Shown: positions 1 through 10,470 of the stretch, one piece after another
Layout of the letters: every line of letters starts with the position of its first letter
Position numbering within the stretch: the first letter of the stretch is position 1
Assembly (NCBI GenBank): GCA_025738555.1
Contig: JAOVFP010000012.1
Coordinates: 1,860,001-1,924,000 of the forward strand
Direction of reading: 5' to 3'
Source of the DNA: Cyathus striatus
Taxonomy: Eukaryota > Basidiomycota > Agaricomycetes > Agaricales > Nidulariaceae
Length of the DNA: 64,000 nucleotides
Program-made: the position numbers and the translations under genes
Notes under the pieces: generated by a model
What the model was told of the DNA's origin: nothing
Databases searched by the model: none
Seen by the model: the letters and a program-made list of their open reading frames with translations, nothing else

Positions 1-2
1 CT

Positions 3-2644
3 ATCCTCCTTCCAGGTGACAACCAGCACTATGCTGTGGGGAGTGGTGGTTCTACTGGCAAGTTTGTGTGCAAATCATGTTTTGAGCACTATGCGAGAAA
101 ACCAGATACTATACTAAGTACCTTATATTTTTCTTGTTTGCTATTATGATACTTACATCTTAATAAATTAGGATCTGACATTGCCCATAGTTTATCCAGT
201 TCAAACCAACAGTCACCTCTGGATTCCATTCTTAGTATGTATAATTCATACATATTTCTATATTGTGAAGAGCACTAAATGATTGTAATTTCAGGTCCAG
301 CTGTTGCTCGTCAGCGAGATGCTGCAAATAATGTTGACATCAATTCCATTAGAGTATCTGTAAATCAAGCACAGAGAAAAGGTTAGATCCAATGTGTATC
401 ATCTCAGTATAACTTAGCTAATATCATATTTAGATTCAGATTTTCTTGCATGAAAGGTAACTCCACTATTGAACAGATTGCCCACAATAGGAGTACCAAG
501 TGCATGGTCTTCAAGCAATAGAACTTCGACTACTTCACAAAGATTAATGGCCACTGGATATTCCGGCTCACATTCTCTCTACAATGCAGAGCAAGACAAG
601 TATCGACGTCTTTGCTATCAGTCAAATAACCAGTCCAAAACAATTAGTATATTGATTCAGGTTGTACATGAGGTGTCTGGAAAGTCAAAACCCGAATTAA
701 TTTTGGTTTGTTATTTAATATAACTTGAAACTATATTATTTTCTAAAAGACTTGTACAGAATCTTCAAGAAGGGCATCAAAATGTTCCAGCAATGTCGAC
801 ACCCCCAGAGCTAAGACAGCTGGTGGAAGACACTATGTACTCTAAACTTCGGAAGGAAACACATAACTTCCCATTTGAAAGACATATGCTTACAATACAT
901 GAGCTTTCTACTTGGACAGATCTTTCACTTGAAATACAGGATCAGCCATACTTCTATTCTTGCTGTTTTGCTGAAGGAAAGGGAAAAGACAAAAAGAAAG
1001 TCTTTAAAAAACCTTCTAAACCCTTCATATTAGCACTAGTTATTCCAGCGAAGCTGTGGGATAAATGCTTGGACTATATTATTGAAAAGGAGGTACAATA
1101 TTCATTTATTACTTCAGATCTTGACTTATATTAAATATGAATGATTATCTCAGGAGACTAAGGTATGTTTTGATTTTAAAATGCAATCTGGTAATGTCTG
1201 ACCAAGATAAGGATCGACAGAACGATTTTAATATACCTGCACAGTTCACTGAAATGGATATAAACTCAGTAATTAATAGTGCTGGTTCCATTAACACACC
1301 TCATCAATCATCCGAGACAAGGAAGCAGGCATGTACAGTAAGATTTATCTTATGTTATTCAATTCATATTACTCATTTTATATAGAGTACACAGGGCTCA
1401 GATTTATCTCCTACATCGACACCAGCAAAAAAGTGTGTCCAAATGTCAACCGTTTATGTATCACCTGATAGGGAAAATATCTGGGAAGCACTGAAATCAG
1501 GTGGATTGGTAGCTAATCTTCAAATGCAATCCAGTAAGTCAATTAAAATATTGTTCTATTTTATGCACTTATGATTTGACTTGCTTAAGTGAAAAATATT
1601 GTGGAGCAAATCCAGTTTTATGCAATACCTGATATCAGCTTAACAGAGCTACTCACTGACTCTGCTTCGAAGTCATTTGTACTCTCTGATCCACATCCAG
1701 GTGTTCTATCAATTGATCATCTGGAAGTGCTGGGAATTGGAGCCTGTAAAATGGCTCACAAAGGACAGCTCACTATCACTCCTTTAGCAAAATCAGGTCT
1801 TGGTGACATTTTAAATCAAGCTGTTGCCATCAAGCGCATCTACTATCCAGGAGATTTGAAGGGAAGAAAGAAGAGTAGGAATGATTCTCAGCCTAGTTTT
1901 CCAATTGGGCATTTTGCAGTCGAATCAGAGCTTGAAAAGACTCTAGTTGAAGCAAATGTTTTTACTGGGCCGCATCGCTGCTATCTCACACTTACTCATA
2001 CATCTCTCAGGTGATTTCAGCAAAAGGGTTGCCTCCATTTGAAATTCCTGAGCTCCGCTTCATAAAGGCAGGTGTAGCGATTGTTCATGATTCCACAGCT
2101 ACCAAATCTGGGGGAAAAACAACGACAATGCGGAGAGTCTATCTGGTTGAGGAGTTGATTGAAGATGATGGAGGAAATACTGAATTCATCAAATTCATAC
2201 ACAACAGTTCTGCAAAACCATTACTTGCAGAAGTGGACCCACTTTACTCTACTGCCGAGTTTTTATCTTTTACTCAACATGTGCAATACAATAAAACAGG
2301 TGGATTGGTGTATATTTCTGATCTTCAAGGTATGTACCTACAATTATGACAACTCAGTGGAATTTTGACACTGTGCAGGAAGCTCGACACTGTTATCTGA
2401 CCCACAGATCATGACTGCACCGTGAGTACATTTATGTACAAAAATTCAATGTTCCCCCTTAATAATTTTTTACTACAGACTTCTCGAGGACAAAGCAAAT
2501 TTATTTGGTGGTGGAAATATTGGCTCTGTGTTTGATAAATTTTCATCGGAGCATACCTGCAATAGATACTGTCATTGGTTCGACCTTGATGAACTAAACT
2601 TAGATGTTACACATAGTATTCCAGTTGTAGAGTCCAATGCCTAG
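3..2644 (+). CDS. Alpha-kinase (MHCK/EF2-kinase family), 5' partial, with one frameshift
   Basis: Atypical serine/threonine protein kinase of the alpha-kinase family, which is expanded in Agaricomycetes. The gene runs in from the left edge. Exons seen begin at 3-117, 172-234 and 295-381, separated by GT-AG introns; the first ends in a CxxC-type motif (CKSCFEHY). The kinase core lies at about 1589-2630: a glycine-rich entry (GIGACKMAHKGQLTI), the ATP-binding lysine in VAIKRIYYPG, the F-x-H helix followed by ISDLQG (metal-binding Asp), the GGGNIG loop, and the zinc-binding HTCNRYC at the C-terminus. The reading frame shifts at a run of five T (1959-1963); one more T would restore the family-like FYWA sequence that continues in the frame from 2011. 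This is either a real inactivation or a homopolymer error. The exon between about 476 and 720 was not resolved with confidence. The stop is TAG at 2642. Confidence 0.8.
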
Positions 2645-2993
2645 ATACTGCATTGTTTCCTTTCATCTACCTATGACAATCAGCGAGTACTTTGCGTCTA
2701 GTTCAAATGAGAAGCTATTAATATTCAGAGCTATTATTAACTCGTTCTAAATTTACTACCCGACCCATTCAAGCGGTCCTGAGTTCAATCCTCAGTGTGT
2801 CAACTCATTAGTACTATAGTTTGCTACTAGCATACTCGGTACCGAATTAATAAATCTAAGCCCTGCATCTTTAAGCGAGGACAACGGTTCACAAGCGAGC
2901 TGCCGAGGAGCCGACGCTCGGAGCTCAAATTATTTTGATGCTTTTGAGCGTGGTGCTCCGGCTTTCCCTAAAAAGGCGCCACAGCGCTCGCGT
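2645..2993. other. Intergenic stretch, possible tRNA-like B-box remnant
   Basis: No gene is seen. Around 2775-2800 the sequence resembles a Pol III B-box (GAGTTCAATCC between short complementary flanks), like a similar spot near 38245. There is no A-box or cloverleaf, so it could be a SINE scrap or chance. The rest is the 3' flank of the kinase gene and, near 2880-2993, the more GC-rich upstream region of the hydrolase gene that now continues at 4211. Confidence 0.3.
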
Positions 2994-3001
2994 TAAATAC
3001 C

Positions 3002-4210
3002 CAAGGGGGCACGCCAACCGTAATTTCCCACGGGGGGTAGGGTAGGTAGGGTCAGGCCGAAGGCCAGAGAAAAAATTATGGAACCACTTGCACTTATGCT
3101 TCGAGAGGCTTCAGAAGAGTTTTTCTAATATATTATTAGCTATATATTTATGGGTTCATGTGTTCTGTTGTTAAATCAGCAGCTCTGAGTGGTGTACCAT
3201 ACAAATAATACTTGATGTGCATCATATCTGATTGTTGTAGATAATATTTTTGTTATCTTATCTTATGATTATGCCACCAAACTATTTTTTATTGCATGCC
3301 ATCACTGACAGCAAATACAGCACATTCACAATGCACTCGGTATGTTATTGCATGGCACTAGCTATTAGTACATCTAATACTTATATCTGATGAATAGATA
3401 CAGCTGCATGCACTGCTACCTCCAGCACCACCAGTAGTTATTGACTCCAAGGGATATACCATTTGCCAGAATGCAGGAAGTGTAAGAACAGCTCAAAAGG
3501 TGGAATTCAGAACCTTATCCATAATCATATGGGGAGTGCATGAGCACTATAAATAACCTTACTTACCTGCAATGAAATGAAGAATATTGACACTTCAGTT
3601 GTAGATACCAGTGACAATACTAAAGGTCTGGCATACGAGCTTCCAACATCTTCCAGCATGCCATTCACCAAAGCAGCGGGTAAAACAAAAGTGTTGCCCC
3701 CACGAAATCGGATTCACAAGTTCATTGAACTGAACAGTTGCCTCTGTGGATTTGTTGTTGACAAGTTGAATCCTCATTCTGTGAAGTGTAATTATGTTGG
3801 ATGTGAAACTGAATATGTAAGTAATATATGCACATGTCTGCTATCAAACTCACCAAATCTTTTCACAGTACCATGACTACTGCATTTCCAATGAGCCTAT
3901 TCCATGTACTTGGACTTGCAGCGCATGTAAAAACAATGAAGGAGGAAGAGTTAAATGTAAGCAAGCACACTAGAGTTGCATTAGAGTAAGTACTTCATAC
4001 TATAGTTGGTTCCGAAAGGTCGTAGTAGCTAGTAGCTAGTAGTGTTGTCGGGACTCAGTAAACTTAGCCGAGACGAGATAAAAATAGATGACATCCGTAT
4101 TAGGAAATTGATCGGATTAGTCATCCTTTATAGGTAGGTAGGGTAGGTCGACATCTCAAAAAGAAAAAAACCGACCCCAGGTCAGTTATTTTTTTTGGCG
4201 TGCCCCCTTG
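3002..4210. mobile_element. hAT-like DNA transposon, 1209 bp
   Basis: The ends are perfect 16-bp inverted repeats, CAAGGGGGCACGCCAA at 3002-3017 and its complement at 4195-4210. They are flanked by a perfect 8-bp direct duplication, TAAATACC, at 2994-3001 and 4211-4218. An 8-bp target duplication with CA-starting short TIRs is typical of hAT elements; KDZ elements of the Zisupton type also make 8-bp duplications. No transposase is present, so the element is non-autonomous. It holds a PHD-finger gene and has similar TAGGTAGGGT-rich subterminal sequence at both ends. It sits 21 bp upstream of the hydrolase ATG, inside that gene's promoter. The intact TSD suggests a fairly recent insertion. Confidence 0.8.
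3577..3956 (+). CDS. PHD-finger-like small protein inside the hAT-like element
   Basis: Exons 3577-3816 and 3869-3956 are joined by a GTAAGT...CACAG intron. The protein has a low-complexity N-terminus and then a cysteine pattern CLCGF...VKCNYVGCETEY-YHDYC...WTCSACK, which is a C4HC3 PHD-type finger. Similar single-finger proteins are common beside fungal transposons; their role is not established. The 3' end is unclear: the frame reaches another possible donor site (GTAAGC) at 3957 and no confident last exon follows, so it may be truncated. Chromatin or target binding is a possible role, inferred only from the fold. Confidence 0.55.
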
Positions 4211-4231
4211 TAAATACCTCACTCACAGCCA

Positions 4232-5664
4232 GTGACGCTTTCGCTTTCGAACTGTATGCCATTAACCAAGGGAACGTTATACCCGCTAGCCTCGAGCTCG
4301 GTCGAGTTAACATATTGCTATGACCGCTCATTAAAATATATTGCTACAAGGTACACGTTCTCTTCCAATGGCATTCACCCATCTACGGATCCCGCTTTCT
4401 GTCTTCTTCTTACTGGAGGTATCTCCCTGATTGAGTACATTTCTCCCTAAGCATACTACGTTTAACTAATTATCTTTGAAATGATACAGATCAAGAAACA
4501 TGGGTACCTGTCATCAAGTTTCTCTATCACCTTACATCATGCCAAACCAACACCATTTCTATTCAATCCTTATGGACTATAGAACGCCCCAACCACGGCG
4601 ACGCTAGCGTTTTGAATGCAAACATTGAAAGAACATTATACAACATGCTGTAGTTATTATCGTCGTCCTTTACTTGCTTACTCAGTTGATCCTAAGAACA
4701 ACATTCTCAGTTCCAGCCTGCCAGTATGCGGGGGCAATCCGAGCTTTCCTTGCATCGGACTGCTTGACTTCGCAAGAGCGGTCGAACCTCATTGCAGTTG
4801 CCCATTCGGGTGGGGTTGGATCTATGTAAGCATCCATTCACTGGCAAGTGCTGATAGATATAAATTTGATTAACTTTTTCACAATGCGATAGGATACAGT
4901 CACTGGATCCTGTACCGACCAAGCTTCCGATAAAGGGGCTTATTCTCTTAGAGTCGCCACACTGCGGTCCTCCTGCAGAGCCCTACATTACCGCTGTTCA
5001 TAAGGCTGTGAGGACCTCCAATAAACGAAGGAAAAACAGCTGATCTACGGTGGACGAGGCTATGAATTGGACGAAAGCCCATTTACCATGGAAAAACTTC
5101 CATCCAGATGTCCTTCAAATCATATCAGTTAGTACCTATGAATATAAATAAACACCTTTGTCTCCCTCTAAGCTGTGAAAATAGGAAACCTACTTCCGAC
5201 CTGATCCAAAGGACCCATCGCGCGTCATTACGAAAACATTACCAGAACAAGAAACTGCCAGTTTCATGGATGATGGAAATACTCTTAATGCACTTCCTCA
5301 ACTTCGTTCTATTTTACATTTGCTTCCCACTCATCTAATTGTAGGGTCAATTCACGACATATGGTCTGCTATTCTTTTATGTTCCTGGCATTAGTATCTA
5401 ATATTTGTGCTCAATTCACTGATTTACAGGCCAACCCCATTGCATCATCAAATCGATGATAACATAGAAGAAGATCGAAAAAGATTAGCTTCTGTGAAGA
5501 TCATAGATGGGGCTGGGCATTATGTATGTACGACCCCGCTCCTCGTACGTACCATCGTCGACAGCAGTCTTGAGCAGCTGCCCGTGCAAATGCCTGAGCG
5601 CACAGCGTACGAGATATATTGTATTTTGTTAGCAACGCTCAAACAACAGCGTTCGAAGCTTTGA
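4232..5664 (+). CDS. Alpha/beta-hydrolase fold protein with one in-frame TGA
   Basis: Serine hydrolase of a fungal alpha/beta-hydrolase family; the substrate is unknown. My exon model is 4232-4418, 4490-4649, 4697-4825, 4893-5127, 5185-5363, 5430-5523 and 5578-5664, which keeps frame throughout (1071 nt). Landmarks in order: PNHGDASVLN after the first strands, the nucleophile elbow IAVAHSGGVGSM in exon 3, the strand LILLESPHCG in exon 4, HLIVGSIHDIW (acid region) in exon 5 and the catalytic-His motif DGAGHY in exon 6. The usual HGxGFHKE segment near the N-terminus seems shortened to TGDQETW. An in-frame TGA at 5041-5043 interrupts exon 4, where I recall relatives having Trp or another residue. 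The gene is either a recent pseudogene or a null allele. The exon 2/3 junction is the least certain. Confidence 0.72.
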
Positions 5665-5930
5665 CTTTCCACTTCAATATGTAGTCGATGATCGATCGGA
5701 TTCATATTTCTCGTAGAATGATTTTGTTAAAGTTGAACATAAATTTTTGGGATCAAAAAAACAGGCCAAGGATGATCGATGACTCAAGTTAGGCGAATAA
5801 AAGTCATTCAAACAATAGAGCAGCGAAGCTTCTAGTAACGTCTTCAGACTCTAAGGAACTTAAAAACAGTAGATAAACATAAACCCGCGACTACAGGAAC
5901 TCGAAGAAATACATAGAACCAACGTTTCGC

Positions 5931-6721
5931 TCATACAACCACATGGTACTCCTTCAAATCATCAAGTAGCTTCGCCCAGCGTCTATCCTGCCACCCCGTA
6001 ATAACCTTCCATATATCACTCTCCTCCCCAGACAGCGTTCTTACACCCACCAAAATACCCGCGAGAACAAAGTCACCGTAGGTTGGCTGGTCTCCCATTA
6101 TGAACTTCCCAGTACTTTTCTCATACCACGCGCAAACTTCTGCAAAGCCACCCTTGAGCTTCTCTAAAGCCTGGTTAAGATCCTCGCCCATCGGTGCAAC
6201 CTCTGCCAGCGGCTTGCCAAAGGGAATCGCTTTGGTGCGAGAGTAATATTCCGCGCTGGCGGAGTTGAGAATTGCTGGGGCCTTTGGGAGCATCATAGCC
6301 ACCATCGGAGATAATTCCATAAAAAACGCCCTTATGAAGACGTGTGCCAGCGCCTCTGTGCCAGAGGGAATAACGCGAGGAGTGTCGGGGTATGTCTTGT
6401 CCAGATACTGCACGATAGGGACAGAGTCTGCGACGTATATCCCAGTCGTGTTGTCGTAGATGGCAGGAAGAGTATAGTACGGAGTACCGTCTGGTCTGGT
6501 CTCGGTTGGCTGAATACCTTGCTTCTTGCAGAAGGGTTCGATGTCAGGGTACTCGATCCACTCGGTTTTGTACGGAAGTTTCTTGTAGTTTAATACCAAT
6601 CTAATGAAGAAATAAGTGAAAGCCACTCATCAGACGTGGGGAACGCGTACCTAATCTTCCAATTAACAGGAGACCAAGCTTTAGTAGGAGCTTTAGATGG
6701 GACATCATAGAATGTTAACAT
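5931..6721 (-). CDS. Glutathione S-transferase, fungal type
   Basis: Cytosolic glutathione transferase (glutathione conjugation, detoxification). Two exons, 6651-6721 and 5931-6600, are split by a 50-bp intron; the splice restores KIRLVLNYK and gives 246 residues, normal for the family. The N-terminal thioredoxin-like domain starts MLTFYDVPSKAPTKAWSP and contains the glutathione-contact motif ADSVPIVQYLD; the rest is the all-helical GST C-terminal domain, with GDQPTYGDF near the end. The AWSP segment resembles the serine-containing active site of fungal GSTFuA-like enzymes. No disruption is seen, so this is the best-preserved host gene here. It converges on the hydrolase gene, with 266 bp between stop codons. 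The start was chosen because only the short first exon supplies the conserved N-terminus. Confidence 0.92.
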
Positions 6722-7534
6722 CGTTGTCTATCCGTCGCGACTCTCCAAGTGTGTGTGTGTTCTCGGAGGAAGTTTCGGTCTATGCATATATAGTGTCTCG
6801 TAGGTGATAAATATCTAGGGTCATTGTAACGTTGTGGATATGACATCTCCGCAGGCTGTTGATTTATGTGCGAGGTATTCAGAGTGGTGTTCCAAAATAG
6901 CGATTCTACAGAACCTCCAATAGAAAAGATCGACATCCCGTGGCTAGCGGTAGGTACAAGAAGCCGCTCGGCGATAAGTAAGGCCGCACTTTGTAATACA
7001 GTTAAGTCAGCATATTTATACAGCCGCGCGACAATGTCGAGACTGTCATCATTAGCCAAAGCCTCAAAAGACCATTCAGCCTCTCTGGAATGTGAATGTC
7101 ATTTTCGTAGAAGATGAAATTCCGTAGAAGTTTGCTACGCAAGTAGAGACTCAATAAGCACTCGGATAGAGCAAAAGAATGGTAAAAGACGCCTCCCGAC
7201 TCACCCTGTTATTTCACACTCCTTGTCACATGCAGACTCCAAACCAGTCGCTTCCCGCATCTGAGCCTTGAGGTTCACACTTCGAGACATGAAGTCTTCC
7301 AAGTCTTCCACAGCTTTTTCGCTACTCCGAAACTAGGTGAAGCCCTTTTCTTCTTTCTTAGTATAAGTGGAATAGGCGTCCAATAGCTTCGGCGTCATTA
7401 GCATCACAAGTTGCGATACGAGCTGCAGTACCTCATTATCACTGTATGTGACTAACCAGAAGATAGCCATAGTTTGTTCACTGCAGCAAGTGCCTTGGAT
7501 CTGTGCGTATGCGAGGATATGCTGTGATATTCAT
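6715..7534 (-). CDS. Hypothetical multi-exon protein (doubtful)
   Basis: On the minus strand a set of open segments can be spliced: start near 7534, then 7443-7404 region, then about 7330-7205, then about 7097-6715. The introns have GTGAAC...ACAG, GTGATG...CTAG (with TACTAAG as branch point) and GTGAGT...CCAG ends. The product would have an acidic helical stretch (KAVEDLEDFMSRSV) and a leucine-rich helix (SLDIVARLYKYADL). I do not recognise a family; the second helix only loosely recalls BTB-linker helices. If 7404-7330 is exonic, a TAG interrupts the frame. The last exon reaches the GST start codon, so the true 3' end must differ or the gene is a remnant. Confidence 0.3.
6782..6793 (-). promoter_or_regulatory. 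TATA-like box upstream of the GST gene
   Basis: On the minus strand the sequence CTATATATGCATA lies about 60-70 bp upstream of the GST start codon at 6721, a normal distance for a core promoter in this kind of genome. Inferred from position and sequence only. Confidence 0.4.
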
Positions 7535-8739
7535 TGCAAGCCTTACGATATCGTCCGTCGGCTACCGTGCACGAGGTGTATCAGGCAGGAATTTGAGTCA
7601 GACTGCGTTCGCTTCAGCAAAAATTTTACAGTTCAAGACGAAGACTTGCACTGAGCCAATCGTACAGGAGCACTTTCAATTCATGAAGTCACACTGACTT
7701 CATGAGCGCCCATTCAAGTCAGGGCCCAGACCGGGTGAGTCAGTAACGCTCTACCTCAAACTCGTGAGGTAGTGCTGACTTAACCTTGACATCACTTTAT
7801 TCAGTCAGTGTGGATCTAGTTTTACTTATCGGTACTAGACTCCACTTCTTTGGTACAAAGAGGAATGCAGGGATTGAATATTCCGTATCCCTCGTCCTCC
7901 TGCACCAGGTCTGTTTCTATCTTTATTTGTCTATTATTCAAATTTCTCTAACATCCCTCGTCCTCCTGCACCAGACAGGTATTCTTGACGTTGCTTTGCT
8001 TACACGCTGTGCCCACCCACCCACAAACCTCGCATAACTTTTACTATTACTTCTTTTTATCACACTATACAATATTCAGGCGCCGATACTCTTTCACACC
8101 TCTCATCTTTCATATTTTTTCCTTCCATTTTCTTTAATACTGTGCTACTTGTGCGGCATCGATGTTTGAAGGCAATAGATGGGTTTCCATTTCGAGGTGG
8201 TGTCGTCGTTCTCGCTTTCACAGGAGAACTCACGCACTGCCGCTCCTAGCCTCCTACTCTTTTGGTGCGAGTAAGAACGATTGGCCAGTACATCTGTGAT
8301 ACTACTGGCGATCGATTCCCCGATGTTTCCCTTCCGATCACTTCTGAAGTTCTGTCGATTCCCACGGTACATAACTTACTGGCATGTAGCCATTTTCTAG
8401 GTGGTTCTTTCCGTGTACAATAGACTACTTAATGTTCCAGCAGACTGAGAGTTCTAAATGCATTGCGTGAATTCAATTCCTTATGCTAATGGTTTCTTAT
8501 AAGTTCAAGTGTAGCATTCAAGGCGCAATCGGTGTAGGACAACTTTGGACAAGTTGGCAGACTTGATAAACTTGTACATAGCACTACTGGTTCAGGAAAG
8601 ATGACAGCAACTCAACTCTCACGCTTTAATTCAAAGATGATCGCGTTCAACCTTCATTGATTTTCTGTTTGGAAGTCCTACTAAGTATCCTTCCATTTAT
8701 CATGAATATATAATCCTGATTCAGAACAGGCAGTGACCA
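7535..8739. other. Intergenic region without a supported gene
   Basis: Short ORFs only, none with recognisable motifs or codon structure. A short direct repeat (CATCCCTCGTCCTCCTGCACCA-like, once near 7888 and again near 7952) is visible. The last 100 bp are probably the promoter and 5' UTR of the integrase-like gene. Confidence 0.5.
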
Positions 8740-8817
8740 GTGGCCACTAAGGCATCCATCACGCACCTCCAAATTTTCAAGAACACAGTAATACTCAACT
8801 CGCTACGTCCTCTCACC

Positions 8818-10458
8818 ATGACTTCTGATAGTGGTGACCCGGATGACGACTCAGGTTCCATTTCTGAGGATGCTGGGGGGGCTCCCATCGCAACTAACAA
8901 CAACCCAACTGGGATTAATGGTCACAAGCGTTGTCGTGCATTGTTCAATTTGACTTTTATGTTTTCATTTGACTTACATATATTTTTTAAACAAGCACCC
9001 AAAAATGATGAACGTTCGAATGAGCTACTCAGGGAGTACAACCGACGAGGTATCACGAACCGAGAACTTATCAGAAAGCATTTGCTTATTGAACATAATA
9101 TTGAAATGAGGTATGTTTCGAGTCAAATATATGATGTACATTTTTGAATATGTATTATATCTTCTTTGTAGCACTGCAACAATTTCACGTCGGCGCGCGG
9201 CAATAGGTCTTACTGGATCTGGAAAGACAACGAAGCTCCTGACAGCACCTGTCAAACGTCAACTTGTGCTCGACCAACTTGCTAAGAATCCTACTGCCCT
9301 TCAAGGTCCATCAACGATAAAAGAAGGTATCCTATACAACACAGGTGTAAACCTGACTCGGTAACTTCTCAGTTACTTATTAATTGAGAAATATTTTCTG
9401 ACAAACAGTATTGTATTTTTGAAGGGACTATATTCGCTCTGAAATGCGTTTGCATGATCCTGATGGTTTTGTAATTCGTGAACCAAGTGCAAAAAGAGTT
9501 AAACGGAAGCCACTTGTTGCAGTTGGACCGCATCATGAATGGAGTGGTGATGGTCATGATAAATTGTCTGAAATCGGATTTCCCATTTGGGGAATGAAAG
9601 ACAAATGGTCGAGGCAGTGGCTTGGGTTGTGGGTCATACCTAACAATCGCTTGAAGGAGGCAATTGCCTACCTCTATCTGTCACTTATCAAGAAATATGG
9701 TGGTACGTTGTTGAGCTAGTATCTTTATAATGCTACATTTACCAGCACCAATAGGTATGCCAGAACAATCAACCACCGACTGTGGCAGTAAAACTACTAT
9801 GGTGTTTGGGCTAGCAACTGCTCTTCGGTTTGTCTTCTTTACTATATTTATTCTGTATATTTAGCCTAATACTTGATTTAGCCAAATTTTTTCGGATTTA
9901 CCCATTGAGCAGTTTCCGGCTCATCGATTTTTAAAGAGTGTACACAACATTACCATAGAAAGAGGGTGGTTGCGTTTTCGTTTGCAATTTGGTGAAGATG
10001 TAAAAGTATTTTGGGCAGGTGGGGATGGCATTTATGACGAAACAAATGAAGATGAAAGGTAAGAATTATTTTCTTATCTTGTTACTTGCTCCTCACTGTT
10101 CTCACCAAGAAATCTCGTTCAATGGCTATGGCCAACTTTAATTCAAGCCGAACTTGACAAGCTTGTTGATCAACTCAACAGCCATGTCATTAAGAAGAAC
10201 AAGGACACATTGCTGCCTAGCGGTGTAGCACCTATCACTGCTATGGCAATGCCAGAGATGTATGGCGGGGAGAATTGTCTCAAACCAGTGGATATTGATA
10301 TCATCGATAGTCTTATGGAAGTAATAGGAGATGAAACACTTCGGTTTGTTACACCAGAATATGCAGAGCACGCAAAGGAAATTTTCGATGGTCTTAATGT
10401 GGAGCTTACATTTCATAATGTTTGGTGTGTTTTTCAGGCAATGCGTAATCTCATGTAG
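8818..10458 (+). CDS. Integrase core (rve/DDE)-like protein
   Basis: Seven exons, 8818-8929, 8996-9110, 9172-9360, 9425-9702, 9755-9827, 9882-10058 and 10110-10458, join in frame to 430 residues. All introns are 51-66 bp with GT-AG ends. An upstream in-frame ATG at 8740 would add 26 residues. The N-terminus is acidic, followed by a helix-turn-helix-like part (NRRGITNRELIRKHLL). The catalytic core shows GPHHEWSGDGHDKL (first Asp), QSTTDCGSKTT (second Asp) and HNITIERGWLR (Glu), the DDE order of rve-type integrases. Many Agaricomycetes carry such stand-alone integrase-like genes; whether they transpose is unknown. The copy has no stop or frameshift. The left end of the giant inverted-repeat element begins about 13 bp after its TAG. 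Confidence 0.85.
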
Positions 10459-10470
10459 GGAGTACAAAAT

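Noticed and set aside
2770..2815. Possible tRNA gene
   Set aside because: Only a B-box-like stretch; no acceptor stem, anticodon arm or A-box could be folded.
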